Positions 1 through 11,891 of a stretch of DNA of 64,000 nt are shown here, piece by piece (the first letter of the stretch is position 1; every line of letters begins with the position of its first letter). The stretch covers positions 5,540,001-5,604,000 of the forward strand of contig NC_065878.1 of NCBI RefSeq assembly GCF_933775445.1, in the 5' to 3' direction. The position numbers and the translations under genes were made by a program. This DNA comes from Argentina anserina (lineage: Eukaryota; Streptophyta; Magnoliopsida; Rosales; Rosaceae). The notes under the pieces are model-generated. The model had not been told where the DNA came from and did not search any database. It saw only the letters and a list, made by a program, of their open reading frames with translations.

Positions 1-215
1 GTGTGGGCGTGTGTTTCTTTCAAACTGAGTATCTTTCTATCGTTTGAGTATCTTTTCAATTCTCGTTTGAGTATCTTTCTGATGCAATTTTCTTTTAGTT
101 TGAGAGTGTTTCCAGTGTGGGAGTGTGTTTCTTTCAAACTGAGTATCTTTCTATCGTTTGAGTATCTTTTCAATTCTCGTTTGTGTATCTTTCTAATGCA
201 ATTTTCTTTTAGTTT

Positions 216-1884
216 GAGAGTGTTTCCAGTGTGGGAGTGTGTTTCTTTCAAACTGAGTATCTTTCTATCGTTTGAGTATCTTTTCAATTCTCGTTTGTGT
301 ATCTTTCTGAACGGCTTTCTGGTGTGAATTTCTAATGAATGTGAGAGTGTTTCCAGTGTGGGAGTGTGTTTCTTTCAATCTGAGTATCTTTATATCGTTT
401 GAGTATCTTTTCAATTCTCGTTTGAGTATCTTTCTGTACGGCTTTCTGGTGTGAGTTTCTTATGAATTTGAGAGTGTTTCTAGTGTGGGCGTGTGTTTTA
501 TTTCAAACTAAGTATCTTTCTATTGTTTGAGTATCTTCTCAATTCTCGTATGAGTATCTTTCTGAACGGATTTCTGATGCGATTTTCTTTAAAATTTGAG
601 AGTGTTTCCAGTGTGGGCGTGTGTTTCTTTCAAACTGAGTATCTTTCTATCGTTTGAGTATCTTCTCAATTCTCGTATGAGTATCTTTCTGAACGGATTT
701 CTGATGCGATTTTCTTTAAAATTTGAGAGTCTTTCCAGTGTGGGCGTGTGTTTCTTTCAAACTGAGTATCTTTCTATCGTTTGAGTATCTTTTCAATTGT
801 CGTTTGAGTATCTTTCTGAACGGCTTTCTGGTGCGAGTTTCTTTTGAATTTGAGAGTGTTTTCATTGTCGGCGTGTGTTCCTTTCAAACTGAGTATCTTT
901 ATATCGTTTGAGTATCTTTTCAATTCTCGGTTGAGTATCTTTCTGTACGGCTTTCTAGTGCGAGTTTCTTTTGAATTTGAGAGTGTTTCCAGTGTGGGCG
1001 TGTGTTTCTTTCAAACTGAGTATCTTTTTATCGTTTGAGTATCTTTTTAATTCTCGTTTGAGTATCTTTCTGATGCAATTTTCTTTTAGTTTGAGAGGGT
1101 TTCCAGTGTGGGAGTGTGTTTCTTTCAAACTGAGTATCTTTCTATCGTTTGAGTATCTTTTCAATTCTCGTTTGTGTATCTTTCTGAACGGCTTTCTGGT
1201 GTGAATTTCTAATGAATGTGAGAGTGTTTCCAGTGTGGGAGTGTGTTTCTTTCAAACTGAGTATCTTTCTATCGTTTGAGTATCTTTTCAATTCTAGTTT
1301 GAGTATCTTTCTGTACGGCTTTCTGGTGTGAGTTTCTTATGAATTTGAGAGTGTTTCTAGTGTGGGCGTGTGTTTTATTTCAAACTAAGTATCTTTCTAT
1401 TGTTTGAGTATCTTCTCAATTCTCGTATGAGTATCTTTCTGAACGGATTTCTGATGCGATTTTCTTTAAAATTTGAGAGTGTTTCCAGTGTGGGCGTGTG
1501 TTTCTTTCAAACTGAGTATCTTTATATCGTTTGAGTATCTTCTCAATTCTCGTATGAGTATCTTTCTGAACGGATTTCTGATGCGATTTTCTTTAAAATT
1601 TGAGAGTCTTTCCAGTGTGGGCGTGTGTTTCTTTCAAACTGAGTATCTTTCTATCGTTTGAGTATCTTTCTGAACGGCTTTCTGGTGCGAGTTTCTTTTG
1701 AATTTGAGAGTGTTTTCATTGTCGGCGTGTATTCCTTTCAAACTGAGTATCTTTATATCGTTTGAGTATCTTTTCAATTCTCGGTTGAGTATCTTTCTGT
1801 ACGGCTTTCTAGTGCGAGTTTCTTTTGAATTTGAGAGTGTTTCCAGTGTGGGCGTGTGTTTCTTTCAAACTGAGTATCTTTCTA
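216..1884 (+). repeat. Tandem segmental duplication, offset 877 bp
   Basis: Positions 216-1,030 and 1,093-1,884 are two copies of the same ordered run of variant monomers. Both contain the private variant GTGAATTTCTAATGAATGTG (324 and 1,201), the paired ATTTGAGAG units ending CTTTAAAATTT, and the variant TTTCATTGTCGGCGTGT. The offset is 877 bp at the left end and drops to 854 bp after about 1,660, because the second copy lost one 23-bp sub-repeat there (GTTTGAGTATCTTTCTGAAC with no TTCAATTCTC word). Confidence 0.85.
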
Positions 1885-2699
1885 TCGTTTGAGTATCTTT
1901 TCAATTCTCGTTTGTGTATCTTTCTGAACGGCTTTCTGGTGTGAATTTCTATTGAATTTGAGAGTGTTTCCAGTGTGGGAGTGTGTTTCTTTCAAACTGA
2001 GTATCTTTCTATCGTTTGAGTATCTTTTCAATTCTCGTTTGAGTATCTTTCTGTACGGCTTTCTGGTGTGAGTTTCTTATGAATTTGAGAGTGTTTCCAG
2101 TGTGGGCGTGTGTTTTATTTCAAACTAAGTATCTTTCTATTGTTTGAGTATCTTCTCAATTCTCGTATGAGTATCTTTCTGAACGGATTTCTGATGCGAT
2201 TTTCTTTAAAATTTGAGAGTGTTTCCAGTGTGGGCGTGTGTTTCTTTCAAACTGAGTATCTTTCTATCGTTTGAGTATGTTTTCAATTCTCGTTTGAGTA
2301 TCTTTCTGAACGGCTTTCTAGTGCGAATTTCTTTTGAATTTGAGAGTGTTTCCAATGTGCGCGTGTGTTTCTTTCAAACTGAGTATCTTTCTATCGTTTG
2401 AGTATCTTTTCAATCCTTGATTGAGTATCTTTCTGTACGGCTTTCTAGTGTGAGTTTCTTATGAATTTGAGAGTGTTTCCAGTGTGGGTGTGTGTTTCTT
2501 TCAAACTGAGTATCTTTCCATCGTTTGAGTATCTTTTTAACTCTCGTATGTGTATCTTTCTGAACGGATTTCTGATGCGATTTTCTTTAAAATTTGAGTG
2601 TGTTTCCAGTGTGGGCGTGTGTTTCTTTCAAACTGAGTATCTTTCTATCGTTTGAGTATGTTTTCAATTCTCGTTTGAGTATCTTTCTAAACGGCTTTC

Positions 2700-5506
2700 T
2701 AGTGCGAGTTGCTTTTGAATTTGAGAGTGTTTCACGTGTGGGCGTGTGTTTCTTTCAAACTGAGTATCTTTCTATCGTTTGAGTATCTTTTCAATTGTCG
2801 TTTGAGTATCTTTCTGTACGGCGTTCTGGTGTGATTTTCTTATGAATTTGAGAGTGTTTCCAGTATGGGCGTGTGTTTCTTTCAAACTGAGTATCTTTAT
2901 ATCGTTTGAGTATCTTTTCAATTCTCGTATGAGTATCTTTCTGAACGGCTTTCTGATGCGATTTTCTTTTAATTTGAGAGTGTTTCCAGTTTGGGCGTGT
3001 GTTTCTTTCAAACTGAGTATCTTTCTATCGTTTGAGTATCTTTTCAATTGCCGTTTGAGTATCTTTCTGAACGGCTTTCTTTTGCGAGTTTCTTTTGAAT
3101 TTGAGAGTGTTTTCATTGTCGGCGTGTGTTTCTATCAAACTTAGTATGTTTTTATCGTTTGAGTATCTTTTCAATTCTCGTATGAGTATCTTTCTGAACG
3201 GCTTTATGATGCGATTTTCTTTTAGTTTGAGAGTGTTTCTAGTGTGGCAGTGTGTTTCTTTCCAACTGAGTATCTTTCTATCGTTTGAGTATCTTTTCAA
3301 TTCTCGTTTGAGTATCTTTCTGTACGGATTTCTGATGCTATTTTCTTTAAAATTTGAGTCTTTCCAGTGTGGGCGTGTGTTTCTTTCAAACTGAGTATCT
3401 TTCTATCGTTTGAGTATCTTTTCAATTCTCGTATGAGTATCTTTCTGAACGGCTTTCTGATGCGATTTTCTTTTAATTTGAGAGTGTTTCCAGTGTGGGC
3501 GTGTGGTTCTTTCAAACTGAGTATCTTTCTATCTTTTTAGTATCTTTTCAATTCTGGTGTGAGTATCTTTCTTAATGGCTTTCTGATGCGATTTGCTTTT
3601 AGTTTGAGAGTGTTTCCAGTGTGGGAGTGTGTTTCTTTTAAACTGAGTATCTTTCTATCGTTTGAGTATCTTTTCAATTCTCGTTTGAGTATCTTTCTGT
3701 ACGGCTTTCTGGTGTGAGTTTCTTATGAATTTAAGAGTGTTTCCAGTGTGGGCGTGTGTTTCTTTCAAACTGAGTATCTTTCTATCGTTTGAGTATCTTT
3801 TCAATTCTCGTTTGAGTATCTTTCTGTACGGCTTTCTGGTGTGAGTTTCTTATGAATTTGAGAGTGTTTCCAGTGTGGGCGTGTGTTTTATTTCAAACTA
3901 AGTATCTTTCTATTGTTTGAGTATCTTCTCAATTCTCGTATGAGTATCTTTCTGAACGGATTTCTGATGCGATTTTCTTTAAAATTTGAGAGTTTTTCCA
4001 GTGTGGGCGTGTGTTTCTTTCAAACTGAGTATCTTTCTATCGTTTGAGTATCTCTTCAATTCTCGTATGAGTATCTTTCTGAACGGCTTTCTGATGCGAT
4101 TTTCATTTAATTTGAGAGTGTTTCCACTGTGGGCGTGTGTTTCTTTCAAACTGAGTATCTTTCTATCGTTTGAGTATCTTTTCAATTGTCGTTTGAGTAT
4201 CTTTCTGAACGGCCTTCTGGTGCGAGTTTCTTTTTAATTTGAGAGTGTTTCCAGTGTTGGCGTGTGTTTCTTTCAAACGGAGTATCTTTCTATCGTTTGA
4301 GTATCTTTTCAATTCTCGTTTGAGTATCTTTCTGAACGGCTTTCTGATGCGATTTTCTTTTGGTTTGAGAGTGTTTCCAGTGTGGGAGGGTGTTTCTTTC
4401 AAACTAAGTATTTTTCTATCGTTTGAGTATCTTTTCAATTCTCGTTTGAGTATCTTTCTGTACGACTTTCTGGTGTGAGTTTCTTATGAATTTGAGAGTG
4501 TTTCCAGTGTGGGCGTGTGTTTCTTTCAAACTGAGTATCTTTCTATCGTTTGAGTACCTTTCTAAACGGCTTTCTGGTGTCAGTTTCTTATGAATTTCAG
4601 AGTGTTTCCAGTGTGGGCGTGTGTTTCTTTCAAACGGAGTATCTTTCTATCGTTTGAGTATCTTTTCAATTCTCGTTTGAGTATCTTTCTGATGCAATTT
4701 TCTTTTAGTTTGAGAGTGTTTCCAGTGTGGGAGTGTGTTTCTTTCAAACTGAGTATCTTTCTATCGTTTGAGTATCTTTTCAATTCTCGTATGAGTATCT
4801 TTCTGAACATTTTTTTGATGCGATTCTCTTTTAGTTTGAGAGTGTTTCTAGTGTGGGAGTGTGTTTCTTTCAAACTGAGTATATTTCTATCGTTTGAGTA
4901 TCTTTTCAATTCTCGGGTCACTATCTTTCTGTACGGCTTTCTGATGCGATTTTCTTTTAATTTGAGTGTGTTTACAGTGTGGGCGTGTGTTTCTTTCAAA
5001 CTGAGTATCTTTCTATCGTTTGAGTATGTTTTCAATTCTCGTTTGAGTATCTTTCTAAACGGCTTTCTAGTGCGAATTTCTTTTGAATTTGAGAGTGTTT
5101 CACGTGTGGGCGTGTGTTTCTTTCAAACTGAGTATCTTTCTATCGTTTTAGTATCTTTTCAATTGTCGTTTGAGTATCTTTCTGTACGGCGTTCTGGTGT
5201 GATTTTCTTATGAATTTGAGAGTGTTTCCAGTATGGGCGTGTGTTTCTTTCAAACTGAGTATCTTTATATCGTTTGAGTATCTTTTCAATTCTCGTATGA
5301 GTATCTTTCTGAACGGCTTTCTGATGCGATTTTCTTTTAATTTGAGAGTGTTTCCAGTTTGGGCGTGTGTTTCTTTCAAACTGAGTATCTTTCTATCGTT
5401 TGAGTATCTTTTCAATTGCCGTTTGAGTATCTTTCTGAACGGCTTTCTTTTGCGAGTTTCTTTTGAATTTGAGAGTGTTTTCATTGTCGGCGTGTGTTTC
5501 TATCAA
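2700..5506 (+). repeat. Duplicated segment pair, offset 2,368 bp (2,700-3,138 and 5,068-5,506)
   Basis: About 440 bp at 2,700-3,138 recurs at 5,068-5,506. Shared private variants include TTTCACGTGTGGGCG, TACGGCGTTCTGGTGTGATT, CCAGTATGGGCG, CAATTGCCGTTTGAG and TTTCTTTTGCGAG. The copies part company after the CTATCAAACT word: one continues TAGTATGTTT, the other GAGTATATTT. Confidence 0.85.
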
Positions 5507-7020
5507 ACTGAGTATATTTCTATCGTTTGAGTATCTTTTCAATTCTCGTGTCACTATCTTTCTGTACGGCTTTCTGATGTGATTTTCTTTTAATTTGAGT
5601 GTGTTTACAGTGTGGGCGTGTGTTTCTTTCAAACTGAGTATCTTTCTATCGTTTGAGTATCTTTTCAATTCTCGTTTGAGTATCTTTCTGACCGGCTTTC
5701 TGGTGCGAGTTTGTTTTGAATTTGAGAGTGTTTCCAGTGTGGGCGTGTGTTTCTTTCAAACTGAGTATCTTTCTATCGTTTGAGTATCTTTGCAATTCTC
5801 GTATGAGTATCTTTCTGAACGGCTTTCTGATGCGATTTTCTTTTAGTTTGATAGTGTTTCCAGTGTGCGAGTGTGTTTCTTTCAAACTGAGTATCTTTCT
5901 ATCGTTTGAGTATCTTTCCAATTCTCGTTTCAGTATCTTTCTGTATGGCTTTCTGGTGCGAGTTTGTTTTGAATTTGAGAGTGTTTCCAGTGTTGGACTG
6001 TGTTTCTTTCAAACTGAGTATCTTTCTATCGTTTCAGTATCTTTGCAATTCTCGTTTCAGTATCTTTCTGTACGGCTTTCTGGTGTGAGTTTCTTTTGAA
6101 TTTGAGAGTGTTTCCATTGTGGGCGTGTGTTTATTTCAAACTGAGTATCTTTCTATCGTTTGAGTATCATTTCAATTCTCGTTTGAGTATCTTTCTGAAC
6201 GGCTTTCTGGTGCGAGTTTCTTTTTAATTTGAGAGTGTTTCCAGTGTGGGCGTGTGTTTCTTTCAAACGGAGTATCTTTCTATCGTTTGAGTATCTTTTC
6301 AATTCTCGTTTGAGTATCTTTCAGAACGGCTTTCTGATGCGATTTTCTTTTGGTTTGAGAGTGTTTCCAGTGTGGGAGGGTGTTTCTTTCAAACTAAGTA
6401 TTTTTCTATTGTTTGAGTATCTTTTCAATTCTCGTTTGAGTATCTTTCTGTACGGCTTTCTGGTGTGAGTTTCTTATGAATTTGAGAGTGTTTCCAGTGT
6501 GGGCGTGTGTTTCTTTCAAACCGAGTATCTTTCTATCGTTTGAGTACCTTTCTAAACGGCTTTCTGGTGTCAGTTTCTTTTGAATTTCAGAGTGTTTCCA
6601 GTGTGGGCGTGTGTTTCTTTCAAACGGAGTATCTTTCTATCGTTTGAGTATCTTTTCAATTCTCGTTTGAGTATCTTTCTGATGCAATTTTCTTTTAGTT
6701 TGAGAGTGTTTCCAGTGTGGGAGTGTGTTTCTTTCAAACTGAGTATCTTTCTATCGTTTGAGTATCTTTTCAATTCTCGTATGAGTATCTTTCTGAACGT
6801 TTTTTTGATGCGATTCTTTTTTAGTTTGAGAGTGTTTCTAGTGTGGTTGTGTGTTTCTTTCAAACTGAGTATATTTCTATCGTTTGAGTATCTTTTCAAT
6901 TCTCGTGTCACTATCTTTCTGTACGGCTTTCTGATGCGATTTTCTTTTAATTTGAGTGTGTTTACAGTGTGGGCGTGTGTTTCTTTCAAACTGAGTATCT
7001 TTCTATCGTTTGAGTATCTT
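4239..7020 (+). repeat. Duplicated segment pair, offset 1,990 bp (4,239-5,030 and 6,229-7,020)
   Basis: Both copies carry the same order of unusual monomers. First comes a unit with CAAACGGAGTATC, then one with TTTTGGTTTGAGAG and GGGAGGGTGTTTC. A 104-bp unit follows (GAGTACCTTTCTAAACGG), then a 114-bp unit (CTTTCTGATGCAATTTTC), a unit with GAACATTTTTTTG or GAACGTTTTTTTG, and a unit with a GTCACTATC word. The same series occurs at about 40,342-41,200, roughly 34.1 kb away. Confidence 0.85.
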
Positions 7021-8598
7021 TTCAATTCTCGTTTGAGTATCTTTCTGTACGGCTTTCTGATGCGATTTTCTTTTGAATTTGAGAGTGTTTCCATTGTCGG
7101 CGTGTGTTTCTTTCAAACTGAGTATCTTTCTATCGTTTGAGTATCTTTTCAATTCTCGTATGAGTATCTTTCTGAACGGCTTTATGATGCGATTCTGTTT
7201 TAGTTTGAGAGTGTTTCTAGTGTGGGAGTGTGTTTCTTTCAAACTGAGTATATTTCTATCGTTTGAGTATCTTTTCAATTCTCGTGTCACTATCTTTCTG
7301 TACGGCTTTCTGATGCGATTTTCTTTTAATTTGAGTGTGTTTACAGTGTGGGCGTGTGTTTCTTTCAAACTGAGTATCTTTCTATCGTTTGAGTATCTTT
7401 TCAATTCTCGTATGAGTATCTTTCTGAACGGCTTTCTGATGCGATTTTCTTTTGAATTTGAGAGTGTTTCCATGGTGGGCGTGTGTTTATTTCAAACTGA
7501 GTATCTTTCTATCGTTTGAGTATCATTTCAATTCTCGTTTGAGTATCTTTCTGAACGGCTTTCTGGTGCGAGTTTGTTTTGAATTTGAGAGTGTTTCCAG
7601 TGTGGGCGTGTGTTTCTTTCAAACTGAGTATCTTTCTATCGTTTGAGTATCTTTGCAATTCTCGTATGAGTATCTTTCTGAACGGCTTTCTGATGCGATT
7701 TTCTTTTAGTTTGAGAGTGTTTCCAGTGTGCGAGTGTGTTTCTTTCAAACTGAGTATCTTTCTATCGTTTGAATATCTTTTCAATTCTCGTTTGAGTATC
7801 TTTCAGAACGGCTTTCTGATGCGATTTTCTTTTAATTTGAGTGTGTTTACAGTGTGGGCGTGTGTTTCTTTCAAACTGAGTATCTTTCTATCGTTTCAGT
7901 ATCTTTTCAATTCTCGTTTGAGTATCTTTCTGACCGGCTTTCTGGTGCGAGTTTGTTTTGAATTTTAGAGTGTTTCCAGTGTGGGCGTGTGTTTCTTTCA
8001 AACTGAGTATCTTTCTATCGTTTGAGTATCTTTTCAATTCTCGTTTGAGTATCTTTCTGTACGGCTTTCTGATGCGATTTTCTTTTGAATTTGAGAGTGT
8101 TTCCAGTGTGGGCGTGTGTTTCTTTCAAACTGAGTATCTTTCTATCGTTTGAGTATCTTTTCAATTCTCGTATGAGTATCTTTCTGAACGGCTTTATGAT
8201 GCGATTCTGATTTAGTTTGAGAGTGTTTCTAGTGTGGGAGTGTGTTTCTTTCAAACTGAGTATATTTCTATCGTTTGAGTATCTTTTCAATTCTCGTGTC
8301 ACTATCTTTCTGTACGGCTTTCTGATGCGATTTTCTTTTAATTTGAGTGTGTTTACAGTGTGGGCGTGTGTTTCTTTCAAACTGAATATCTTTCTATCGT
8401 TTGAGTATATTTTCAATTCTCGTTTGAGTATCTTTCTAAACGGCTTTCTGGTGCGAGTTTGTTTTGAATTTGAGATTGTTTCCAGTGTGGGCGTGTGTTT
8501 CTTTCAAACTGACTATCTTTCTATCGTTTGAGTATCTTTTCAATTCTCGTTTGAGTATCTTTCTGAACGGCTTTCTGGTGCGATTTTCTTTAAAATTT

Positions 8599-8725
8599 GA
8601 GAGTGTTTCCAGTGTGGGCGTGTGTTTCTTTCAAACTGAGTATCTTTCTATCGTTTGAGTATCTTTTCAATTCTCGTTTGAGTATCTTTCTGAACGGCTT
8701 TCTGGTGCGAGTTTGTTTTGAATTT
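8599..8725 (+). repeat. Reference monomer (127 bp; m5 of the HOR)
   Basis: This copy matches the most frequent base at nearly every position and serves as a working consensus. Counting it gives T 58, G 30, A 20, C 19 (61% A+T). It contains five CpG: in GGGCGTG, TATCGTTT, TCTCGTTT, AACGGC and TGCGAG. It divides into six related segments of 21, 18, 19, 23, 29 and 17 bp. They begin GAGAGTGTTTCC, GTGTGTTTCTTT, GAGTATCTTTCT, GAGTATCTTTTC, GAGTATCTTTCT and GAGTTTGTTTTG. The third to fifth share an exact 10-bp word, GAGTATCTTT. The 127-bp monomer therefore probably arose from a roughly 20-bp ancestral repeat; this is inference from internal similarity. Confidence 0.9.
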
Positions 8726-8979
8726 GAGAGTGTTTCCAGTGTGGGCGTGTGTTTCTTTCAAACTGAGTATCTTTCTATCGTTTGAGTAACTTTGCAATTC
8801 TCGTATGAGTATCTTTCTGAACGGCTTTCTGGTGCGAGTTTGTTTTGAATTTGAGAGTGTTTCCAGTGTGGGTGTGTGTTTCTTTCAAACTGAGTATCTT
8901 TCTATCGTTTGAGTATCTTTTCAATTCTCGTTTGAGTATCTTTCTGTACGGCTTTCTGATGCGATTTTCTTTTGAATTT

Positions 8980-9485
8980 GAGAGTGTTTCCATTGTCGGC
9001 GTGTGTTTCTTTCAAACTGAGTATCTTTCTATCGTTTGAGTATCTTTTCAATTCTCGTATGAGTATCTTTCTGAACGGCTTTATGATGCGATTCTGATTT
9101 AGTTTGAGAGTGTTTCTAGTGTGGGAGTGTGTTTCTTTCAAACTGAGTATATTTCTATCGTTTGAGTATCTTTTCAATTCTCGTGTCACTATCTTTCTGT
9201 ACGGCTTTCTGATGCGATTTTCTTTTAATTTGAGTGTGTTTACAGTGTGGGCGTGTGTTTCTTTCAAACTGAGTATCTTTCTATCGTTTGAGTATCTTTT
9301 CAATTCTCGTTTGAGTATCTTTCTAAACGGCTTTCTGGTGCGAGTTTGTTTTGAATTTGAGAGTGTTTCCAGTGTGGGCGTGTGTTTCTTTCAAACTGAC
9401 TATCTTTCTATCGTTTGAGTATCTTTTCAATTCTCGTTTGAGTATCTTTCTGAACGGCTTTCTGATGCGATTTTCTTTTGAATTT
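8980..9485 (+). repeat. Four-monomer HOR derivative with m4/m7 hybrid monomer
   Basis: This copy is 506 bp, exactly three 127-bp monomers short. Its last monomer (9,359-9,485) carries the m4 marker ACTGACTATC in its first half and the m7 ending GATGCGATTTTCTTTTGAAT in its second half. m5 and m6 are absent. The simplest reading is unequal crossing over between m4 of one copy and m7 of another. Confidence 0.88.
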
Positions 9486-11259
9486 GAGAGTGTTTCCATT
9501 GTCGGCGTGTGTTTCTTTCAAACTGAGTATCTTTCTATCGTTTGAGTATCTTTTCAATTCTCGTATGAGTATCTTTCTGAACGGCTTTATGATGCGATTC
9601 TGATTTAGTTTGAGAGTGTTTCTAGTGTGGGAGTGTGTTTCTTTCAAACTGAGTATATTTCTATCGTTTGAGTATCTTTTCAATTCTCGTGTCACTATCT
9701 TTCTGTACGGCTTTCTGATGCGATTTTCTTTTAATTTGAGTGTGTTTACAGTGTGGGCGTGTGTTTCTTTCAAACTGAATATCTTTCTATCGTTTGAGTA
9801 TATTTTCAATTCTCGTTTGAGTATCTTTCTAAACGGCTTTCTGGTGCGAGTTTGTTTTGAATTTGAGATTGTTTCCAGTGTGGGCGTGTGTTTCTTTCAA
9901 ACTGACTATCTTTCTATCGTTTGAGTATCTTTTCAATTCTCGTTTGAGTATCTTTCTGAACGGCTTTCTGGTGCGATTTTCTTTAAAATTTGAGAGTGTT
10001 TCCAGTGTGGGCGTGTGTTTCTTTCAAACTGAGTATCTTTCTATCGTTTGAGTATCTTTTCAATTCTCGTTTGAGTATCTTTCTGAACGGCTTTCTGGTG
10101 CGAGTTTGTTTTGAATTTGAGAGTGTTTCCAGTGTGGGCGTGTGTTTCTTTCAAACTGAGTATCTTTCTATCGTTTGAGTAACTTTGCAATTCTCGTATG
10201 AGTATCTTTCTGAACGGCTTTCTGGTGCGAGTTTGTTTTGAATTTGAGAGTGTTTCCAGTGTGGGTGTGTGTTTCTTTCAAACTGAGTATCTTTCTATCG
10301 TTTGAGTATCTTTTCAATTCTCGTTTGAGTATCTTTCTGTACGGCTTTCTGATGCGATTTTCTTTTGAATTTGAGAGTGTTTCCAGTGTCGGCGTGTGTT
10401 TCTTTCAAACTGAGTATCTTTCTATCGTTTGAGTATCTTTTCAATTCTCGTATGAGTATCTTTCTGAACGGCTTTATGATGCGATTCTGATTTAGTTTGA
10501 GAGTGTTTCTAGTGTGGGAGTGTGTTTCTTTCAAACTGAGTATATTTCTATCGTTTGAGTATCTTTTCAATTCTCGTGTCACTATCTTTCTGTACGGCTT
10601 TCTGATGCGATTTTCTTTTAATTTGAGTGTGTTTACAGTGTGGGCGTGTGTTTCTTTCAAACTGAGTATCTTTCTATCGTTTGAGTATCTTTTCAATTCT
10701 CGTTTGAGTATCTTTCTAAACGGCTTTCTGGTGCGAGTTTGTTTTGAATTTGAGATTGTTTCCAGTGTGGGCGTGTGTTTCTTTCAAACTGACTATCTTT
10801 CTATCGTTTGAGTATCTTTTCAATTCTCGTTTGAGTATCTTTCTGAACGGCTTTCTGGTGCGATTTTCTTTAAAATTTGAGAGTGTTTCCAGTGTGGGCG
10901 TGTGTTTCTTTCAAACTGAGTATCTTTCTATCGTTTGAGTATCTTTTCAATTCTCGTTTGAGTATCTTTCTGAACGACTTTCTGGTGCGAGTTTGTTTTG
11001 AATTTGAGAGTGTTTCCAGTGTGGGCGTGTGTTTCTTTCAAACTGAGTATCTTTCTATCGTTTGAGTAACTTTGCAATTCTCGTATGAGTATCTTTCTGA
11101 ACGGCTTTCTGGTGCGAGTTTGTTTTGAATTTGAGAGTGTTTCCAGTGTGGGTGTGTGTTTCTTTCAAACTGAGTATCTTTCTATCGTTTGAGTATCTTT
11201 TCAATTCTCGTTTGAGTATCTTTCTGTACGGCTTTCTGATGCGATTTTCTTTTGAATTT

Positions 11260-11891
11260 GAGAGTGTTTCCATTGTCGGCGTGTGTTTCTTTCAAACTGA
11301 GTATCTTTCTATCGTTTGAGTATCTTTTCAATTCTCGTATGAGTATCTTTCTGAACGGCTTTATGATGCGATTCTGATTTAGTTTGAGAGTGTTTCTAGT
11401 GTGGGAGTGTGTTTCTTTCAAACTGAGTATATTTCTATCGTTTGAGTATCTTTTCAATTCTCGTGTCACTATCTTTCTGTACGGCTTTCTGATGCGATTT
11501 TCTTTTAGTTTGAGAGTGTTTCCAGTGTGCGAGTGTGTTTCTTTCAAACTGAGTATCTTTCTATCGTTTGAATATCTTTTCAATTCTCGTTTGAGTATCT
11601 TTCAGAACGGCTTTCTGATGCGATTTTCTTTTAATTTGAGTGTGTTTACAGTGTGGGCGTGTGTTTCTTTCAAACTGAGTATCTTTCTATCGTTTCAGTA
11701 TCTTTTCAATTCTCGTTTGAGTATCTTTCTGACCGGCTTTCTGGTGCGAGTTTGTTTTGAATTTTAGAGTGTTTCCAGTGTGGGCGTGTGTTTCTTTCAA
11801 ACTGAGTATCTTTCTATCGTTTGAGTATCTTTTCAATTCTCGTTTGAGTATCTTTCTGTACGGCTTTCTGATGCGATTTTCTTTTGAATTT
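11260..11891 (+). repeat. Five-monomer recombinant HOR copy
   Basis: The first two monomers are m1 and m2, but m2 switches near its 3' end to a CTTTTAGTTT tail. It is followed by three monomers foreign to the HOR: one with GTGCGAGTGTG and TTTGAATATC, one with GTTTCAGTATC and GACCGGC, and one opening TAGAGTGTTTCC. The same three-monomer series lies at about 7,712-8,092, offset 3,799 bp. The copy is therefore a junction between HOR sequence and left-domain sequence. Confidence 0.85.

Larger units (their letters stand above)
1..8092 (+). repeat. Left heterogeneous satellite domain
   Basis: Monomers here do not follow the regular seven-monomer order seen downstream. Units of 114 bp (for example around 70-190 and 1,070), 127 bp and 126 bp are mixed, with occasional 23-bp deletions (around 1,660, 4,550 and 6,540). 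Point variation between neighbours is visibly higher than in 8,093-14,679. Local segmental duplications are present (separate entries). The last three monomers before 8,093 (about 7,712-8,092) reappear within a recombinant HOR copy 3,799 bp downstream, so this domain has exchanged sequence with its neighbour. Confidence 0.85.

Noticed and set aside
4905..4920. CENP-B box (TTCG....A..CGGG core) near a CTCGGGTCAC variant
   Set aside because: CGGG is present at this variant, but the required A three bases upstream and the upstream TTCG are not. The consensus monomer contains no CGGG at all.
8219..8344. TATA-like promoter in m2 (GAGTATATTTC)
   Set aside because: It is a single C-to-A change in the common GAGTATCTTTC word, recurring with the monomer. 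No initiator or downstream gene gives it meaning.
8600..8640. Z-DNA-forming alternating tract (GCGTGTGT)
   Set aside because: Only about eight alternating bases per monomer, which is too short to support a specific claim from sequence alone.
8599..8725. Hairpin or cruciform within the monomer
   Set aside because: The strong T/A and G/C skew leaves little self-complementarity, and I found no inverted repeat of useful length in the consensus.
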